Origin: Methylobacterium platani | GTDB taxonomy: Bacteria; Pseudomonadota; Alphaproteobacteria; Rhizobiales; Beijerinckiaceae | Assembly (NCBI RefSeq): GCF_001653715.1 | Contig: NZ_LWHQ01000042.1 | Location: 1 to 45,607 of the forward strand | Length of the DNA: 45,607 bases | Direction of reading: 5' to 3' | Shown here: in pieces, positions 9,630 through 17,298 of the stretch | How the letters are laid out: each line of letters begins with the position of its first letter | Position numbering within the stretch: the stretch's first letter is position 1 | Made by a program: the position numbers and the translations under genes | Notes under the pieces: model-generated | The model's input: only the letters and a program-made list of their open reading frames with translations | The model's database searches: none | Told to the model about the DNA's origin: nothing

Positions 9630-10457
9630 ATGACGGCGCGCATCCTCTCGATCGCCAATTGCAAGGGCGGCACCGGCAAGACGACGGCGACCGTCAACCT
9701 GGCGGCGGAATTCGGCAGCCGGGGTTTCCGGGTGCTCGTCGTCGACCTCGACCCCCAGGGCCATAGCGGGCTCGGCTTCGGCGCGCTGGCCGAGCTCGGC
9801 CTGCCCAACGCCCACACGCCGCTGCGCCGCCGGGGCGGCGGCTTCGACGGGGCGGTGCAGCCGACGGACGAGGACGGCGTCGCGATCATCCCGGCCGACC
9901 GCGGCTTCGACGGGCAGATGGGCCACGACGACGGCCGCTGCCTCGAGACGGCCCTGGCGCCGCTGCTGCCGGATTACGACCTCGTCCTGATCGACGTGCC
10001 GCCCTCCGCCCGGGCGGTGATGATCTGCGCCCTCCTGCCGAGCAGCGGCGTGGTCGTCCCCACCACCCTCGACCCGCTCGGGCTCGACGGCGTGCGCCAG
10101 TTCGCCCGCTCGTTCCACGAGACGATGCTGCGGTTCCGCGCCGCGCCGCTCGGCCTCGCCATCGCGCCGATGCGGATCGACCTGCGCACCAACGTCGAGA
10201 AGGACACCCTGGCCCAGCTGCGTGCCGGCTTCGGGCCGGACCAGATGGTCCGGGGCGTGCGCGTCGACGTGGCGGTGAGCGAGGCCTTCGCCCGGCGCCA
10301 GCCGCTGCGGCGCTGCCGCCCCAACGCCCGCGCCGCGGCCGATTTCGCCGCGCTCGCCGACGACCTCGTCCAGCGCTTCGGCCTCGTACAGGCCGCCGGC
10401 GCCGACGCGCCCGGGCGCAGCGAGGGATTTGCCCGGACCTCCTGCTCCTGGGCCTGA
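9630..10457 (+). CDS. ParA/MinD-type ATPase without a partner gene
   Basis: A 275-residue P-loop ATPase of the ParA/Soj superfamily. It has the deviant Walker A motif CKGGTGKTT at about residues 10-18, DLDPQGHSG (Walker A'), and LVLIDVPPSA (Walker B). GTG-ATG at 9627-9632 offers two starts; GGGAG upstream best fits the ATG at 9630. No ParB or cargo gene and no parS-like site is seen next to it, so it is an orphan; such proteins often position cargo or plasmid-like units, but its target is unknown. The C-terminal tail after the conserved domain is low-complexity, and the stop codon lies at the first unit of a 16-bp tandem repeat, so the tail may have been shaped by repeat change. Confidence 0.88.
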   Translation: MTARILSIANCKGGTGKTTATVNLAAEFGSRGFRVLVVDLDPQGHSGLGFGALAELGLPNAHTPLRRRGGGFDGAVQPTDEDGVAIIPADRGFDGQMGHDDGRCLETALAPLLPDYDLVLIDVPPSARAVMICALLPSSGVVVPTTLDPLGLDGVRQFARSFHETMLRFRAAPLGLAIAPMRIDLRTNVEKDTLAQLRAGFGPDQMVRGVRVDVAVSEAFARRQPLRRCRPNARAAADFAALADDLVQRFGLVQAAGADAPGRSEGFARTSCSWA

Positions 10458-10551
10458 CACCTCTTGCTCCTGACACCTCTTGCTCCTGACACCTCTTGCT
10501 CCTGGCCCCTCTTGCTCCTGGCCCCTCTTGCTCCTGGCCCCTCTTGGGCCT
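10456..10551. repeat. Six tandem 16-bp repeats at the 3' end of the ParA-like gene
   Basis: Three copies of GACACCTCTTGCTCCT (10456-10503) are followed by two of GGCCCCTCTTGCTCCT (10504-10535) and one variant GGCCCCTCTTGGGCCT (10536-10551). A degenerate copy lies at about 10436-10449 inside the coding end. The unit is not a multiple of three, so copy changes within the gene would shift frame. The array begins at the second base of the stop codon. Confidence 0.9.
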
Positions 10552-10661
10552 GACGCCGCGGGGGCCCGACATCCGGAACCGGACGCGACGGATGCACGAA
10601 TCGCCGCCGGGGCGAGGCGTCGGGCGTGACGGAAGGGCTTGCGGGTGCTACGAGCCGCCGC

Positions 10662-12248
10662 ATGACGAAGCCTCCCCATCGCGGCGGTTCCGGGCGGTCG
10701 CGGACCGGCTCGGGCGGATCCGCCTCGAGCCGCCCGCCGCGGGTCCGCACCGGACCGCGCAACACCGCCCGCGACGCCGCCGAGCGCGCCGCCGGCCTGG
10801 TGGTCTCCAACCGGGCCGCGCCCGGCAGGTCCGGTGCCGGCAAATCGGGTTCCGGCAAATGGGCGCTCGCCACGCCGGCTCCCGGCAACGCCACGCCCGC
10901 CCGCCCCGCCTTCGGCCGAGACACGAGCGACGCCTCGCCCTGGGAGCGGGACGAGGCGCCGGCTCGCACGCCGGCCGGATCGGCGTCCAAGTCCGGATTC
11001 GGCAAGCCTGGCTTCGACAAGCCGAGATCGGAAAAACCCAGATCCGACCGGCCGCGCACCGGCGCGGCGGCGGACCGGGCGCCTCGCAGCGCTCCGGAGG
11101 ATCGTCCGCCGGCCCGTCCGCGCCGGCAGGAGGGTCGGGACGAGCGGCGCGAGGCCGGCGAGGCCCCGCACCGCAATCCCCCGGAGACCAAGGCTTCGTC
11201 ATCCAAGCCCCCGACCCGCCGGGCCCTGCGCGAGGCGACCTCCGAGGCGCTGGCCACCGGGGTGCAGACGCTCGAGGTGACGCCGGACGAGGCCGGGATG
11301 CGGATCGACCGCTTCCTCTCGGCCCGCTTCCCGCAACTACCCTTCACCCGCATCCAGAGCCTGGTGCGCAAGGGCGAGCTGCGGGTGAACGGCAAGCGCG
11401 CCAAGGCCGCCGACCGGGTCGAGCCCGGCGCCAGCGTGCGGGTGCCGCCCTTGAGCCTCGAGGTGCGCGCCCCGGCCCCGGGATCGCCCCGGGCGGAAGG
11501 CGACCTTGCCTTCCTGCGCTCCCTGATCCTCTACGAGGACCAGGACATGATGGTGCTCAACAAGCCGTTCGGCCTCGCGGTGCAGGGCGGCTCGGGCACC
11601 ACCCGCCACGTCGACGGCCTGCTCGAGGCGATGCGCGACAAGGACGGCCAGAAGCCGCGCCTCGTCCACCGCCTCGACAAGGACACGGCCGGCTGCCTCA
11701 TCATCGCCAAGACCCGGCTCGCCGCCGCGACGCTCGCCAAGACCTTCCGGTCGCGGGCGGCGCGCAAGATCTACTGGGCGCTCGCCGCCGGGGTGCCGAA
11801 GGTGCGCCAGGGCCGGATCTCGACCTACCTCGCCCGGGAGGAGGTCGGCGAGGCCGATTCCCGGATGCGGGTCGCCCAGCACGGCGACGAGGGCGCGAGC
11901 CACGCCCTCACCTACTACGCCGTGGTCGACCAGGCCGGGCAGAAGCTCGCCTGGCTGTCGCTGAAGCCGGTCACCGGCCGCACCCACCAGCTGCGCGCCC
12001 ACGCGGCCCATATCGGCCACCCGCTGGTCGGCGATCCCAAGTACTTCGACATCGAGAACTGGGAGCTGCCCGGGGGCTTGCAGAACCGCCTGCACCTCCT
12101 CGCCCGGCGCATCGTGATCCCGCATCCGCGCACCGCCAAGCCGATCGACGTGACGGCGCCGCTGCCGCCCCACATGGCGCAGAGCTGGAACCTCCTCGGC
12201 TTCGACGCCGCGCGCTACGACCCGATCGTGGAGGCGCCGGAGGCGTGA
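10662..12248 (+). CDS. rluC: RluA/RluC-family 23S rRNA pseudouridine synthase with long N-terminal extension
   Basis: Converts specific uridines of large-subunit rRNA to pseudouridine. The product is about 528 residues, some 200 longer than typical RluC. The conserved part has an S4 RNA-binding domain at about 213-250 (MRIDRFLSARFPQ, GELRVNGKR), then the catalytic domain with HRLDKDTAG (catalytic Asp near 339) and GRTHQLRAHAAHIGHPLVGD. Residues 1-200 are Ser/Gly/Pro/Arg/Lys-rich, disordered and repetitive (GKSGSGK, KPGFDKPRSEKPRSD). The start ATG at 10662 is preferred over a GTG at 10626, but either only changes the disordered end. RluC is the likeliest subtype from the S4 domain and context. 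Confidence 0.9.
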   Translation: MTKPPHRGGSGRSRTGSGGSASSRPPRVRTGPRNTARDAAERAAGLVVSNRAAPGRSGAGKSGSGKWALATPAPGNATPARPAFGRDTSDASPWERDEAPARTPAGSASKSGFGKPGFDKPRSEKPRSDRPRTGAAADRAPRSAPEDRPPARPRRQEGRDERREAGEAPHRNPPETKASSSKPPTRRALREATSEALATGVQTLEVTPDEAGMRIDRFLSARFPQLPFTRIQSLVRKGELRVNGKRAKAADRVEPGASVRVPPLSLEVRAPAPGSPRAEGDLAFLRSLILYEDQDMMVLNKPFGLAVQGGSGTTRHVDGLLEAMRDKDGQKPRLVHRLDKDTAGCLIIAKTRLAAATLAKTFRSRAARKIYWALAAGVPKVRQGRISTYLAREEVGEADSRMRVAQHGDEGASHALTYYAVVDQAGQKLAWLSLKPVTGRTHQLRAHAAHIGHPLVGDPKYFDIENWELPGGLQNRLHLLARRIVIPHPRTAKPIDVTAPLPPHMAQSWNLLGFDAARYDPIVEAPEA

Positions 12249-12419
12249 CGCGGCGGGCGGCGGGAGCCTCTCCCTCCACGGGCCTTGCTGCCCCTGGGGA
12301 GGAATCCCCGGGCGAGGAGGGCCTTGGCAGGACGCCCGCGCGCCTTATTCTCAGGATCGGCCGTCGCGGCCACGGCGCCAGCGCGGGCTCAGCGGCCCAT
12401 CGGGAGTGAGACAAGCCAG

Positions 12420-12842
12420 ATGAGACCCGCCGCGCTCGCCAGCCTCGGCCTGATCGGATTCCTCGCCCTCGGGACGGCGCAGGCCCAGACCCCCGCCGCC
12501 ACGGAACCGGTGCCCGCCGCCGCCCCGGCGGTGCCGGCCGCGCGCCCAGACGGCAAGCCCGCCCAAGGCAGGCAGGACGGCAGGCAGGACGGTCGTCAGG
12601 ACGGGGGACGCCACGAGGGCCGTGGCACGGCCCCCGCCGAGGGCGGCGCGCCGGCCGCCCGGCCGGCCGCACCCGAGCGCGCCGCGACGCCCCGGCGGCG
12701 CCGGCCGAGCTACGCTGCCTGCAACCGCGCCTCGCAGCGGCGCAGCCTGCACGGCGGCGCACGGCGCCGCTTCCTGATCCGCTGCCGCCTGGGCTATGAG
12801 CGCATCCAGCCGGGCCAGCCGGCCCGCACCAAGCAGCCTTGA
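12420..12842 (+). CDS. PsiF-like small secreted protein
   Basis: A 140-residue exported protein. It begins with a signal peptide (MRPAALASLGLIGFLALGTAQAQ, cut near residue 22), then an Ala/Pro linker and a GRQD tandem repeat. A C-terminal motif CNRAS...LHGGARRRFLIRC resembles one PsiF repeat, usually Cys-x-Gly-Arg-x-x-Phe-x-x-Cys-Leu. GGGAG upstream supports the start. PsiF proteins are small periplasmic proteins induced by phosphate starvation in E. coli, with unknown biochemical role. It is 171 bp after rluC and 55 bp before a HAD phosphatase, probably one transcript. The PsiF link rests on one short motif. Confidence 0.65.
   Translation: MRPAALASLGLIGFLALGTAQAQTPAATEPVPAAAPAVPAARPDGKPAQGRQDGRQDGRQDGGRHEGRGTAPAEGGAPAARPAAPERAATPRRRRPSYAACNRASQRRSLHGGARRRFLIRCRLGYERIQPGQPARTKQP
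12567..12602. repeat. Three tandem 12-bp repeats encoding GRQD
   Basis: Two identical units GGCAGGCAGGAC (12567-12578, 12579-12590) and a variant GGTCGTCAGGAC (12591-12602) lie in frame in the PsiF-like gene. The unit is a whole number of codons, so copy changes would lengthen or shorten the linker without breaking the protein. Confidence 0.85.
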
Positions 12843-12897
12843 GGGCCGCGCGCGGGCCGGGTCTCGACCGGCGCGCAACGAGGCGGCCCGAACACCC

Positions 12898-13560
12898 ATG
12901 CTCCTGATCGTCTTCGACGTCGACGGCACCCTCGTCGACAGCCAGCACATGATCGTGGCGGCGCAAGGCGAGGCCTTCGCCGCCGTGGGGCTGCCGGCGC
13001 CGACGCGGGAGCGCTCGCTGTCGGTGGTCGGGCTGTCGCTGCCCCAGGCCTTCACGGCGCTCGTCGGCGCCGACGGGCCGGTGGTCGCCCTGTCGGAGGC
13101 CTACAAGCAGGCCTTCGGCCGCATGCGGGCCCGGGCAGAGATCCGCGAGACGCTGTTTCCCGGCGTCGCCGCTCTGCTCGCCCGGCTCAACCGCGAGCCC
13201 GCGGTGCAACTCGGCATCGCCACCGGCAAGTCCCGCCGTGGGGTCGACCACTTGGTGGCGGTCCACGGCTGGGAGGGGTGGTTCGCCACGGTGCAGACCG
13301 CCGACGACGCCCCCTCGAAGCCCCACCCGGCGATGCTGGAACAGGCGATGGCCGAGACCGGCGCCGAGCCGGCCCGCACGGTGATGATCGGCGACACGAC
13401 CTACGACATGGTGATGGCGCGTGGCGCCCAGGTCGGGGCGCTCGGCGTCGCCTGGGGCTACCACACCGTCGAGGCGTTGCGGAATGCCGGCGCCCACGCG
13501 GTGATGGACAGCATGCCGGCGCTCGAGGCCGCCCTGATGGAACGGATCGCGGTCGCCTGA
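12898..13560 (+). CDS. HAD-family hydrolase (Gph/phosphoglycolate phosphatase-like)
   Basis: A 220-residue phosphatase of the haloacid dehalogenase superfamily. Motif I is DVDGTLVDS at residues 7-15 with catalytic Asp7 and Asp9. Motif II is IATGKS, the motif III lysine lies in SKPHP, and motif IV is IGDTTYDM. A helical cap between residues 16 and 85 makes it a C1-cap enzyme like Gph or PpaX. The start at 12898 fits the family N-terminus (MLLIVFDVDGT), although its ribosome site is weak. It sits between the PsiF-like gene and the ATP12 gene, a rluC-HAD-ATP12 order common in Alphaproteobacteria. Substrate cannot be set from sequence. Confidence 0.9.
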   Translation: MLLIVFDVDGTLVDSQHMIVAAQGEAFAAVGLPAPTRERSLSVVGLSLPQAFTALVGADGPVVALSEAYKQAFGRMRARAEIRETLFPGVAALLARLNREPAVQLGIATGKSRRGVDHLVAVHGWEGWFATVQTADDAPSKPHPAMLEQAMAETGAEPARTVMIGDTTYDMVMARGAQVGALGVAWGYHTVEALRNAGAHAVMDSMPALEAALMERIAVA

Positions 13561-13603
13561 CGACCGCCTCGCAACCACGGTCCCGAGGCCCTATCTTTCC
13601 GCC

Positions 13604-14398
13604 ATGACCAACGACGTGACCCGCGACTGGCTCGGGGATCCGGAGGCTTCGTCCGACCCGGTCCGCGCCGCCCGCCAATCGGCGAAGCCCGCGCTGCCCA
13701 AGCGCTTCTACACGCAGGCCGGCGTCGCGCCGGCCGAGGACGGCTACCGCCTCGTCCTCGACGGGCGCCCGGCCCATACCCCGGCTCGGCGCCGCCTCGC
13801 GGTGCCGCAGGCCGGCCTCGCCGCGGCGCTCGCCGAGGAATGGGGGGCGCAGGAGGAGTTCATCGACCCGGCGCGGATGCCGCTCACCCGCCTCGTCAAC
13901 TCGGCCCTCGACGGGGTGGCCGAGCGGCGGGATGCGGTGGTCGACGATCTCTCGGCCTATGCCGGCACCGATCTCGTCGTCTACCGGGCCGGCGACCCGG
14001 CGCGCCTGGTGACGGCGCAGGCCGCGGCCTGGGACCCGGTGCTCGCCTGGGCCCACGAGAGCTTGGGCGCCCGGTTCGTGCTGAGCGAGGGCGTGATGCA
14101 CGTCACCCAGCCGGAGGCGTCGCTGCAGGCCCTGCGCCGCGCCGTCGAGGCGGTGGAGAGCCCGACGGCGCTCGCCGCCTTGCACTCGATGACGACCCTC
14201 ACCGGCTCGCTGCTGATCGCGCTCGCCGTCCTGCACGGCCGCCTGACCCCGCAGGAGGGGTGGAGCGCCGCGCATGTCGACGAGACCTTCCAGGCGGAGG
14301 TCTGGGGCCGGGACGCGGAGGCCGAGGCGCGCCTGGGCACGCGGCGGGCCGAGTTCGAGGCGGCGGCACGGGTTGCGGCACTCAGCGCGGAAGCCTGA
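13604..14398 (+). CDS. ATP12-family chaperone for F1-ATPase assembly
   Basis: A 264-residue protein of the ATP12 family; in mitochondria Atp12 binds the F1 alpha subunit during assembly, and the bacterial homologues are assumed to do the same. Visible family features are KRFYTQAGVAP and YRLVLDGRPAHTPARR at the N-terminus, LAEEWGAQEEFIDPARMPLTRLVNSA, and YAGTDLVVYRAG. A cysteine-free acidic helical C-terminus follows (TFQAEVWGRDAEAEARL). The start ATG at 13604 is 43 bp after the HAD gene, so they are likely co-transcribed. Nothing looks broken. Family assignment is confident. Confidence 0.93.
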   Translation: MTNDVTRDWLGDPEASSDPVRAARQSAKPALPKRFYTQAGVAPAEDGYRLVLDGRPAHTPARRRLAVPQAGLAAALAEEWGAQEEFIDPARMPLTRLVNSALDGVAERRDAVVDDLSAYAGTDLVVYRAGDPARLVTAQAAAWDPVLAWAHESLGARFVLSEGVMHVTQPEASLQALRRAVEAVESPTALAALHSMTTLTGSLLIALAVLHGRLTPQEGWSAAHVDETFQAEVWGRDAEAEARLGTRRAEFEAAARVAALSAEA

Positions 14399-14409
14399 GC
14401 GCCCGAGAC

Positions 14410-14432
14410 GGCCGGGGCGGGGCGCCCCGGCC
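14410..14432. terminator. Bidirectional terminator hairpin between convergent genes
   Basis: GGCCGGGGC (14410-14418) pairs perfectly with GCCCCGGCC (14424-14432) around GGGGC. It lies in the 42-bp gap between the convergent ATP12 gene and the small secreted-protein gene. It has no T-run, as usual for this GC content. Confidence 0.6.
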
Positions 14433-14440
14433 TCGATCGC

Positions 14441-14731
14441 TCATTTCGCCAGCGAGCCGGTGGCGATGTCGGCGTTCGGGTCTATCGCCGACGGCACGGA
14501 GGAGCCGAAGGCGACGAGACCGCTGGTGTCGATGCCGCGCACGTTCACCTCGGCGCCCGGCGCCATCTGGGGCAGGGCGGCGAAGAGCGGCATGCCGGCC
14601 GGCACGCTCGCGGCGAAGCCCGGCACGTCGAGGGCCGGGATGCCGGCCTGGTCGAGGCTGGTGCCCTCGGCGCGGGCGGCGGCGGAGCAAGCCACGACGA
14701 GGCCGGCCGCGATGACGGTCTTGAGAAGCAT
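14441..14731 (-). CDS. Small secreted protein of unknown function
   Basis: A 96-residue product starting at 14731 with GGAGA about a dozen bases upstream. It opens with a signal peptide, MLLKTVIAAGLVVACSAAARA, predicted to be cut after ARA. The mature part of about 75 residues is Pro/Ala-rich without cysteines, metal motifs or repeats (IPALDVPGFAASVPAG, VNVRGIDTSGLVAFGSS). I do not recognise a family. It faces the ATP12 gene across a hairpin, and its promoter side faces another small minus-strand gene. Signal peptide and ribosome site make it a real gene; function is unknown. Confidence 0.7.
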   Translation of the reverse strand: MLLKTVIAAGLVVACSAAARAEGTSLDQAGIPALDVPGFAASVPAGMPLFAALPQMAPGAEVNVRGIDTSGLVAFGSSVPSAIDPNADIATGSLAK

Positions 14732-14811
14732 CTCCGGGTCTCCGGTGCTGAAGCATGTCTTGGCTGGACAATGCGCGAACCCCGGTTCCGGTTCTCGCCG
14801 AAAGCAAAAGC

Positions 14812-15186
14812 TTATCCGGCGGCGCGCCACGCCTGCACCGGCACCGAGGTGTCCGGCAGCTGGTGGAACAAGTGGAAGCCGCAGGTCTCGGCGCCGCGCT
14901 CCGCCATCTCGGACGCGAAGCCGGGCGGCGCCTCGGACGGCGAGCTGATGCTGCCGGCATAGGTCCAGGCTTCGCCGCTGACGAAGGCCGGCACCGGGAA
15001 GTCGTTCGGCACCGCGCAGACCAGGTCCGGCTCCTCGCGCCGACGAAACAGGTTGTAGGTCGGCCAGCGCCGCACCGTCCGCGGCCAGGCTCGAGTCGAC
15101 TCCGCACGAGTGGACTCGGCTCGGTCGATCTCGGCGCGGCCGGCCCCTGCGCGTGTGAACCCGGAGCCCACGCTGCTCGCAATCAT
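14812..15186 (-). CDS. Conserved-looking hypothetical protein with RAEST repeats
   Basis: A 124-residue product. The start at 15186 is chosen because a GGGGGAGG ribosome site lies about seven bases upstream; an ATG at 15234 is also in frame. Residues 15-32 contain a five-residue repeat (RAEID RAEST RAEST). The rest is a compact domain with RRWPTYNLFRRREEPDLV and, later, ETCGFHLFHQLP, plus a few Cys/Trp residues. There is no signal peptide or membrane segment. I do not recognise the family. It is divergent from the serine-cycle operon, sharing a 500-bp promoter region. Confidence 0.6.
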   Translation of the reverse strand: MIASSVGSGFTRAGAGRAEIDRAESTRAESTRAWPRTVRRWPTYNLFRRREEPDLVCAVPNDFPVPAFVSGEAWTYAGSISSPSEAPPGFASEMAERGAETCGFHLFHQLPDTSVPVQAWRAAG

Positions 15187-15690
15187 GAACGGCCTCCCCC
15201 GGTTCCGATCCGCTGCTTCTTGGAGCCGATGCATATCCGGCGTGATCGGAACTGCTGATCACATTCGATAAGGTTTGCGGCTTTTCTGAGCAATACTGCC
15301 GATACGGCAAAGCATCGACTGGGCCGTTGCGGCGGAAGGCGCAGGCGCCTACCCCTTTTGGCCGAGCTGCCGGCGCGCATTCGAATTTTTTGAAGACGGG
15401 TCTCAGTTTTTTCAGTTTTCCTTCCGGGACACGCGCTCGCATAGTCGATCTCGACAGGGCGACCCGGGATGACGGGCGGCGGCATGCCGCCGGATGATCT
15501 TCGGGTCGCACGGTCCGACTCTCGCGTCCCGCCCCGCTTTCACGCCGAGACTTCTCGCCGAGGCTTGCACGCCGAGCCTTGCAGGCAGGACTTGTCGGCG
15601 CCGCTGCGGCGGCCGGAGACGCGCAACCGGTTCACGAGACGGGCGGCGACACCGCTCGGACTCAAAGCCCACAGGGCTGGAGGAGACACC
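15187..15690. promoter_or_regulatory. 504-bp divergent region; leader of the serine-cycle cluster
   Basis: No gene is supported here. The stretch 15240-15430 is less GC-rich than its neighbours, with TTTTTT and TTTTCAGTTTTCC near 15388-15422, as expected for a promoter region. A small inverted repeat TGCCG-ATA-CGGCA lies around 15297-15309. In Methylorubrum extorquens AM1 the LysR-type regulator QscR binds upstream of sga; equivalent sites probably lie here, but I cannot place them. A motif shared with 4946-4987 occurs at 15257-15294. Confidence 0.5.
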
Positions 15691-16878
15691 ATGGCTGGAT
15701 CGAGACGTCCGGGACGCAACTTCCTCTTCGTTCCGGGTCCGACCAACATCCCGGATCGGGTCCAGCGCGCGATGATCGTGCCGTCCGAGGATCATCGCTC
15801 CTCGGCCTTCCCCGCGCTGACGCTGCCGCTGTTCGAGGAGACCAAGAAGATCTTCAAGTCCCGCGAGGGCCAGGTCTTCCTCTTCCCCTCCACCGGCACC
15901 GGCGCCTGGGAAGCGGCGCTCACCAACACGCTCTCGCCCGGCGACCGGGTACTGGCGCCGCGCTACGGCCAGTTCAGCACGCTGTGGATCGACATGGCCC
16001 GCCGCGTCGGCCTCGACGTCGAGGTCCAGGAGGAGGAATGGGGCACCGGCGCCGACCCCGAGCGGATCGGGGAGGCCCTGCGGGCCGACCGCGAGCACCG
16101 GATCAAGGCGGTGCTGGTGGTCCACAACGAGACCACCACCGGCGTCACCTCCGATATCGGCGCGGTGCGCAAGGCGATCGACGCGGCGAACCACCCGGCG
16201 ATGCTCTACGTCGACGGCGTGTCGTCGATCGGCAGCATCGACTTCCGGGCCGAGGAGTGGCGGGTCGATTGCGCCATCACCGGCTCGCAGAAGGGCCTGA
16301 TGCTGCCGGCGGGCCTCGGCCTCGTCTGCGTCAGCAAGCGGGCGCTGGACGCCGCCAAGACCGCCGAGTGCCGGCGCGTCTACTTCGACTTCAACGACCA
16401 GGCCAAGGCCAACGCCACCGGCTACTTCCCCTACACGCCGTCCGTGCCGATGCTCCACGGCCTGCGCGAGGCGCTGGCTTGCGTCGAGGACGAGGGGCTG
16501 GAGGCGATCTTCGCCCGCCACCGCCGGCTCGCCGACGGCACCCGCGCGGCGGTGAAGGCCTGGGGCCTGACGCTCTGCGCCCGTGAGCCGAAATGGCACT
16601 CCGATACGGTGAGCGCCGTGATGGTGCCGGAGGGGATCAACGGCGCCGAGGTCATCGACATCGCCTATCGCCGCTACAACCTCGCCCTCGGGGCCGGCCT
16701 CTCGCAGGTGGCGGGCAAGCTGTTCCGCATCGGCCATATCGGCGACCTCAACGAGCTGATGCTGCTCGGCGCGCTGGCCGGCGTCGAGATGGCGATGCAG
16801 GATGCCGGCATCCGCATCACCCCCGGCAGCGGCGTCGCCGCGGCGACGGAGCACTTCCGGAATACGCGGGAGGGGTGA
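15691..16878 (+). CDS. sga: Serine-glyoxylate aminotransferase
   Basis: Serine-cycle enzyme converting L-serine plus glyoxylate to hydroxypyruvate plus glycine, PLP-dependent and cytoplasmic. The 395-residue product begins MAGSRRPGRNFLFVPGPTNIP, with a strong GGAGGAGA site before the ATG. Class V aminotransferase features include FLFPSTGTGAWEAA, VHNETTTGV, VDGVSSIGS and the PLP lysine in ITGSQKGLMLPAGL. Length and sequence match methylobacterial Sga closely. It is the first gene of the cluster; hprA follows after a 420-bp gap with an inverted-repeat element, so hprA may have its own promoter. Confidence 0.97.
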   Translation: MAGSRRPGRNFLFVPGPTNIPDRVQRAMIVPSEDHRSSAFPALTLPLFEETKKIFKSREGQVFLFPSTGTGAWEAALTNTLSPGDRVLAPRYGQFSTLWIDMARRVGLDVEVQEEEWGTGADPERIGEALRADREHRIKAVLVVHNETTTGVTSDIGAVRKAIDAANHPAMLYVDGVSSIGSIDFRAEEWRVDCAITGSQKGLMLPAGLGLVCVSKRALDAAKTAECRRVYFDFNDQAKANATGYFPYTPSVPMLHGLREALACVEDEGLEAIFARHRRLADGTRAAVKAWGLTLCAREPKWHSDTVSAVMVPEGINGAEVIDIAYRRYNLALGAGLSQVAGKLFRIGHIGDLNELMLLGALAGVEMAMQDAGIRITPGSGVAAATEHFRNTREG

Positions 16879-17298
16879 GGCTCGGGGGTTTCCCTCCCTC
16901 TCTGCGGCAGCGCTGTGCGGGAAAAATCCCCTCGAGAAAAAAGCGCGGGATCCCCTCTCCAGGCGATGCCGGGCTTGCCCGGTATCGCTGCAAGGTGTGG
17001 GAGAGGGGTAGGGGTGAGGGTGACACGCATCCGTGTAAAGCTCTGACCGTCGTGCTGGCAGCGGGACGTTCGGAGTTCGACTCGGGACCGTAGCACCCTC
17101 ACCCCCGACCCCTCTCCCACACGGGAGAGGGGAGGCGCGCCATCCAATTTTCCCCGGACAGCCCTGCCTCTGCGGGGGAGGGGGAAAAGGGTGCCCCGTC
17201 CCTTAGACCGGCTGCCGGGATCCGGCCCGCCATGCCATGAAGTCGCGGCCCGCCCCGAGAGCGGGACTTACGAAAAGACCGCCGGAGACCGCCCGACC
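16879..17298. other. 420-bp sga-hprA gap holding an inverted-repeat element
   Basis: No gene is supported. The gap is dominated by long purine and pyrimidine tracts that pair with each other. The core arms at 16995-17022 and 17094-17122 are listed separately. Further out, a CCCTCCCTCTCTGC tract near 16893 can pair imperfectly with the GGGGGAGGGGGAAAA tract near 17174, so most of the gap may be a single folded element. Confidence 0.55.
16995..17122. repeat. Inverted-repeat element, copy 1
   Basis: The left arm 16995-17022 (GTGTGGGAGAGGGG and on) and right arm 17094-17122 are reverse complements except for one substitution and one extra base. They enclose a 71-bp centre with CCGTGTAAAGC. The same arm style and the GTAAAGC/CGTAAAGC centre recur at 22024-22138 between mtkB and ppc. 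This looks like a dispersed palindromic (REP/MITE-like) element of the genome. Confidence 0.75.

Noticed and set aside
9627..10457. Plasmid partition locus (parAB) or integrated plasmid
   Set aside because: No ParB, replication gene or parS-like site is nearby and the surroundings are chromosomal housekeeping genes.
10456..10551. CRISPR array
   Set aside because: Units are directly adjacent with no spacers, so it is a simple tandem repeat.
16887..17195. Small open frames in the sga-hprA gap
   Set aside because: They arise from the palindromic purine/pyrimidine tracts and have no start signals.
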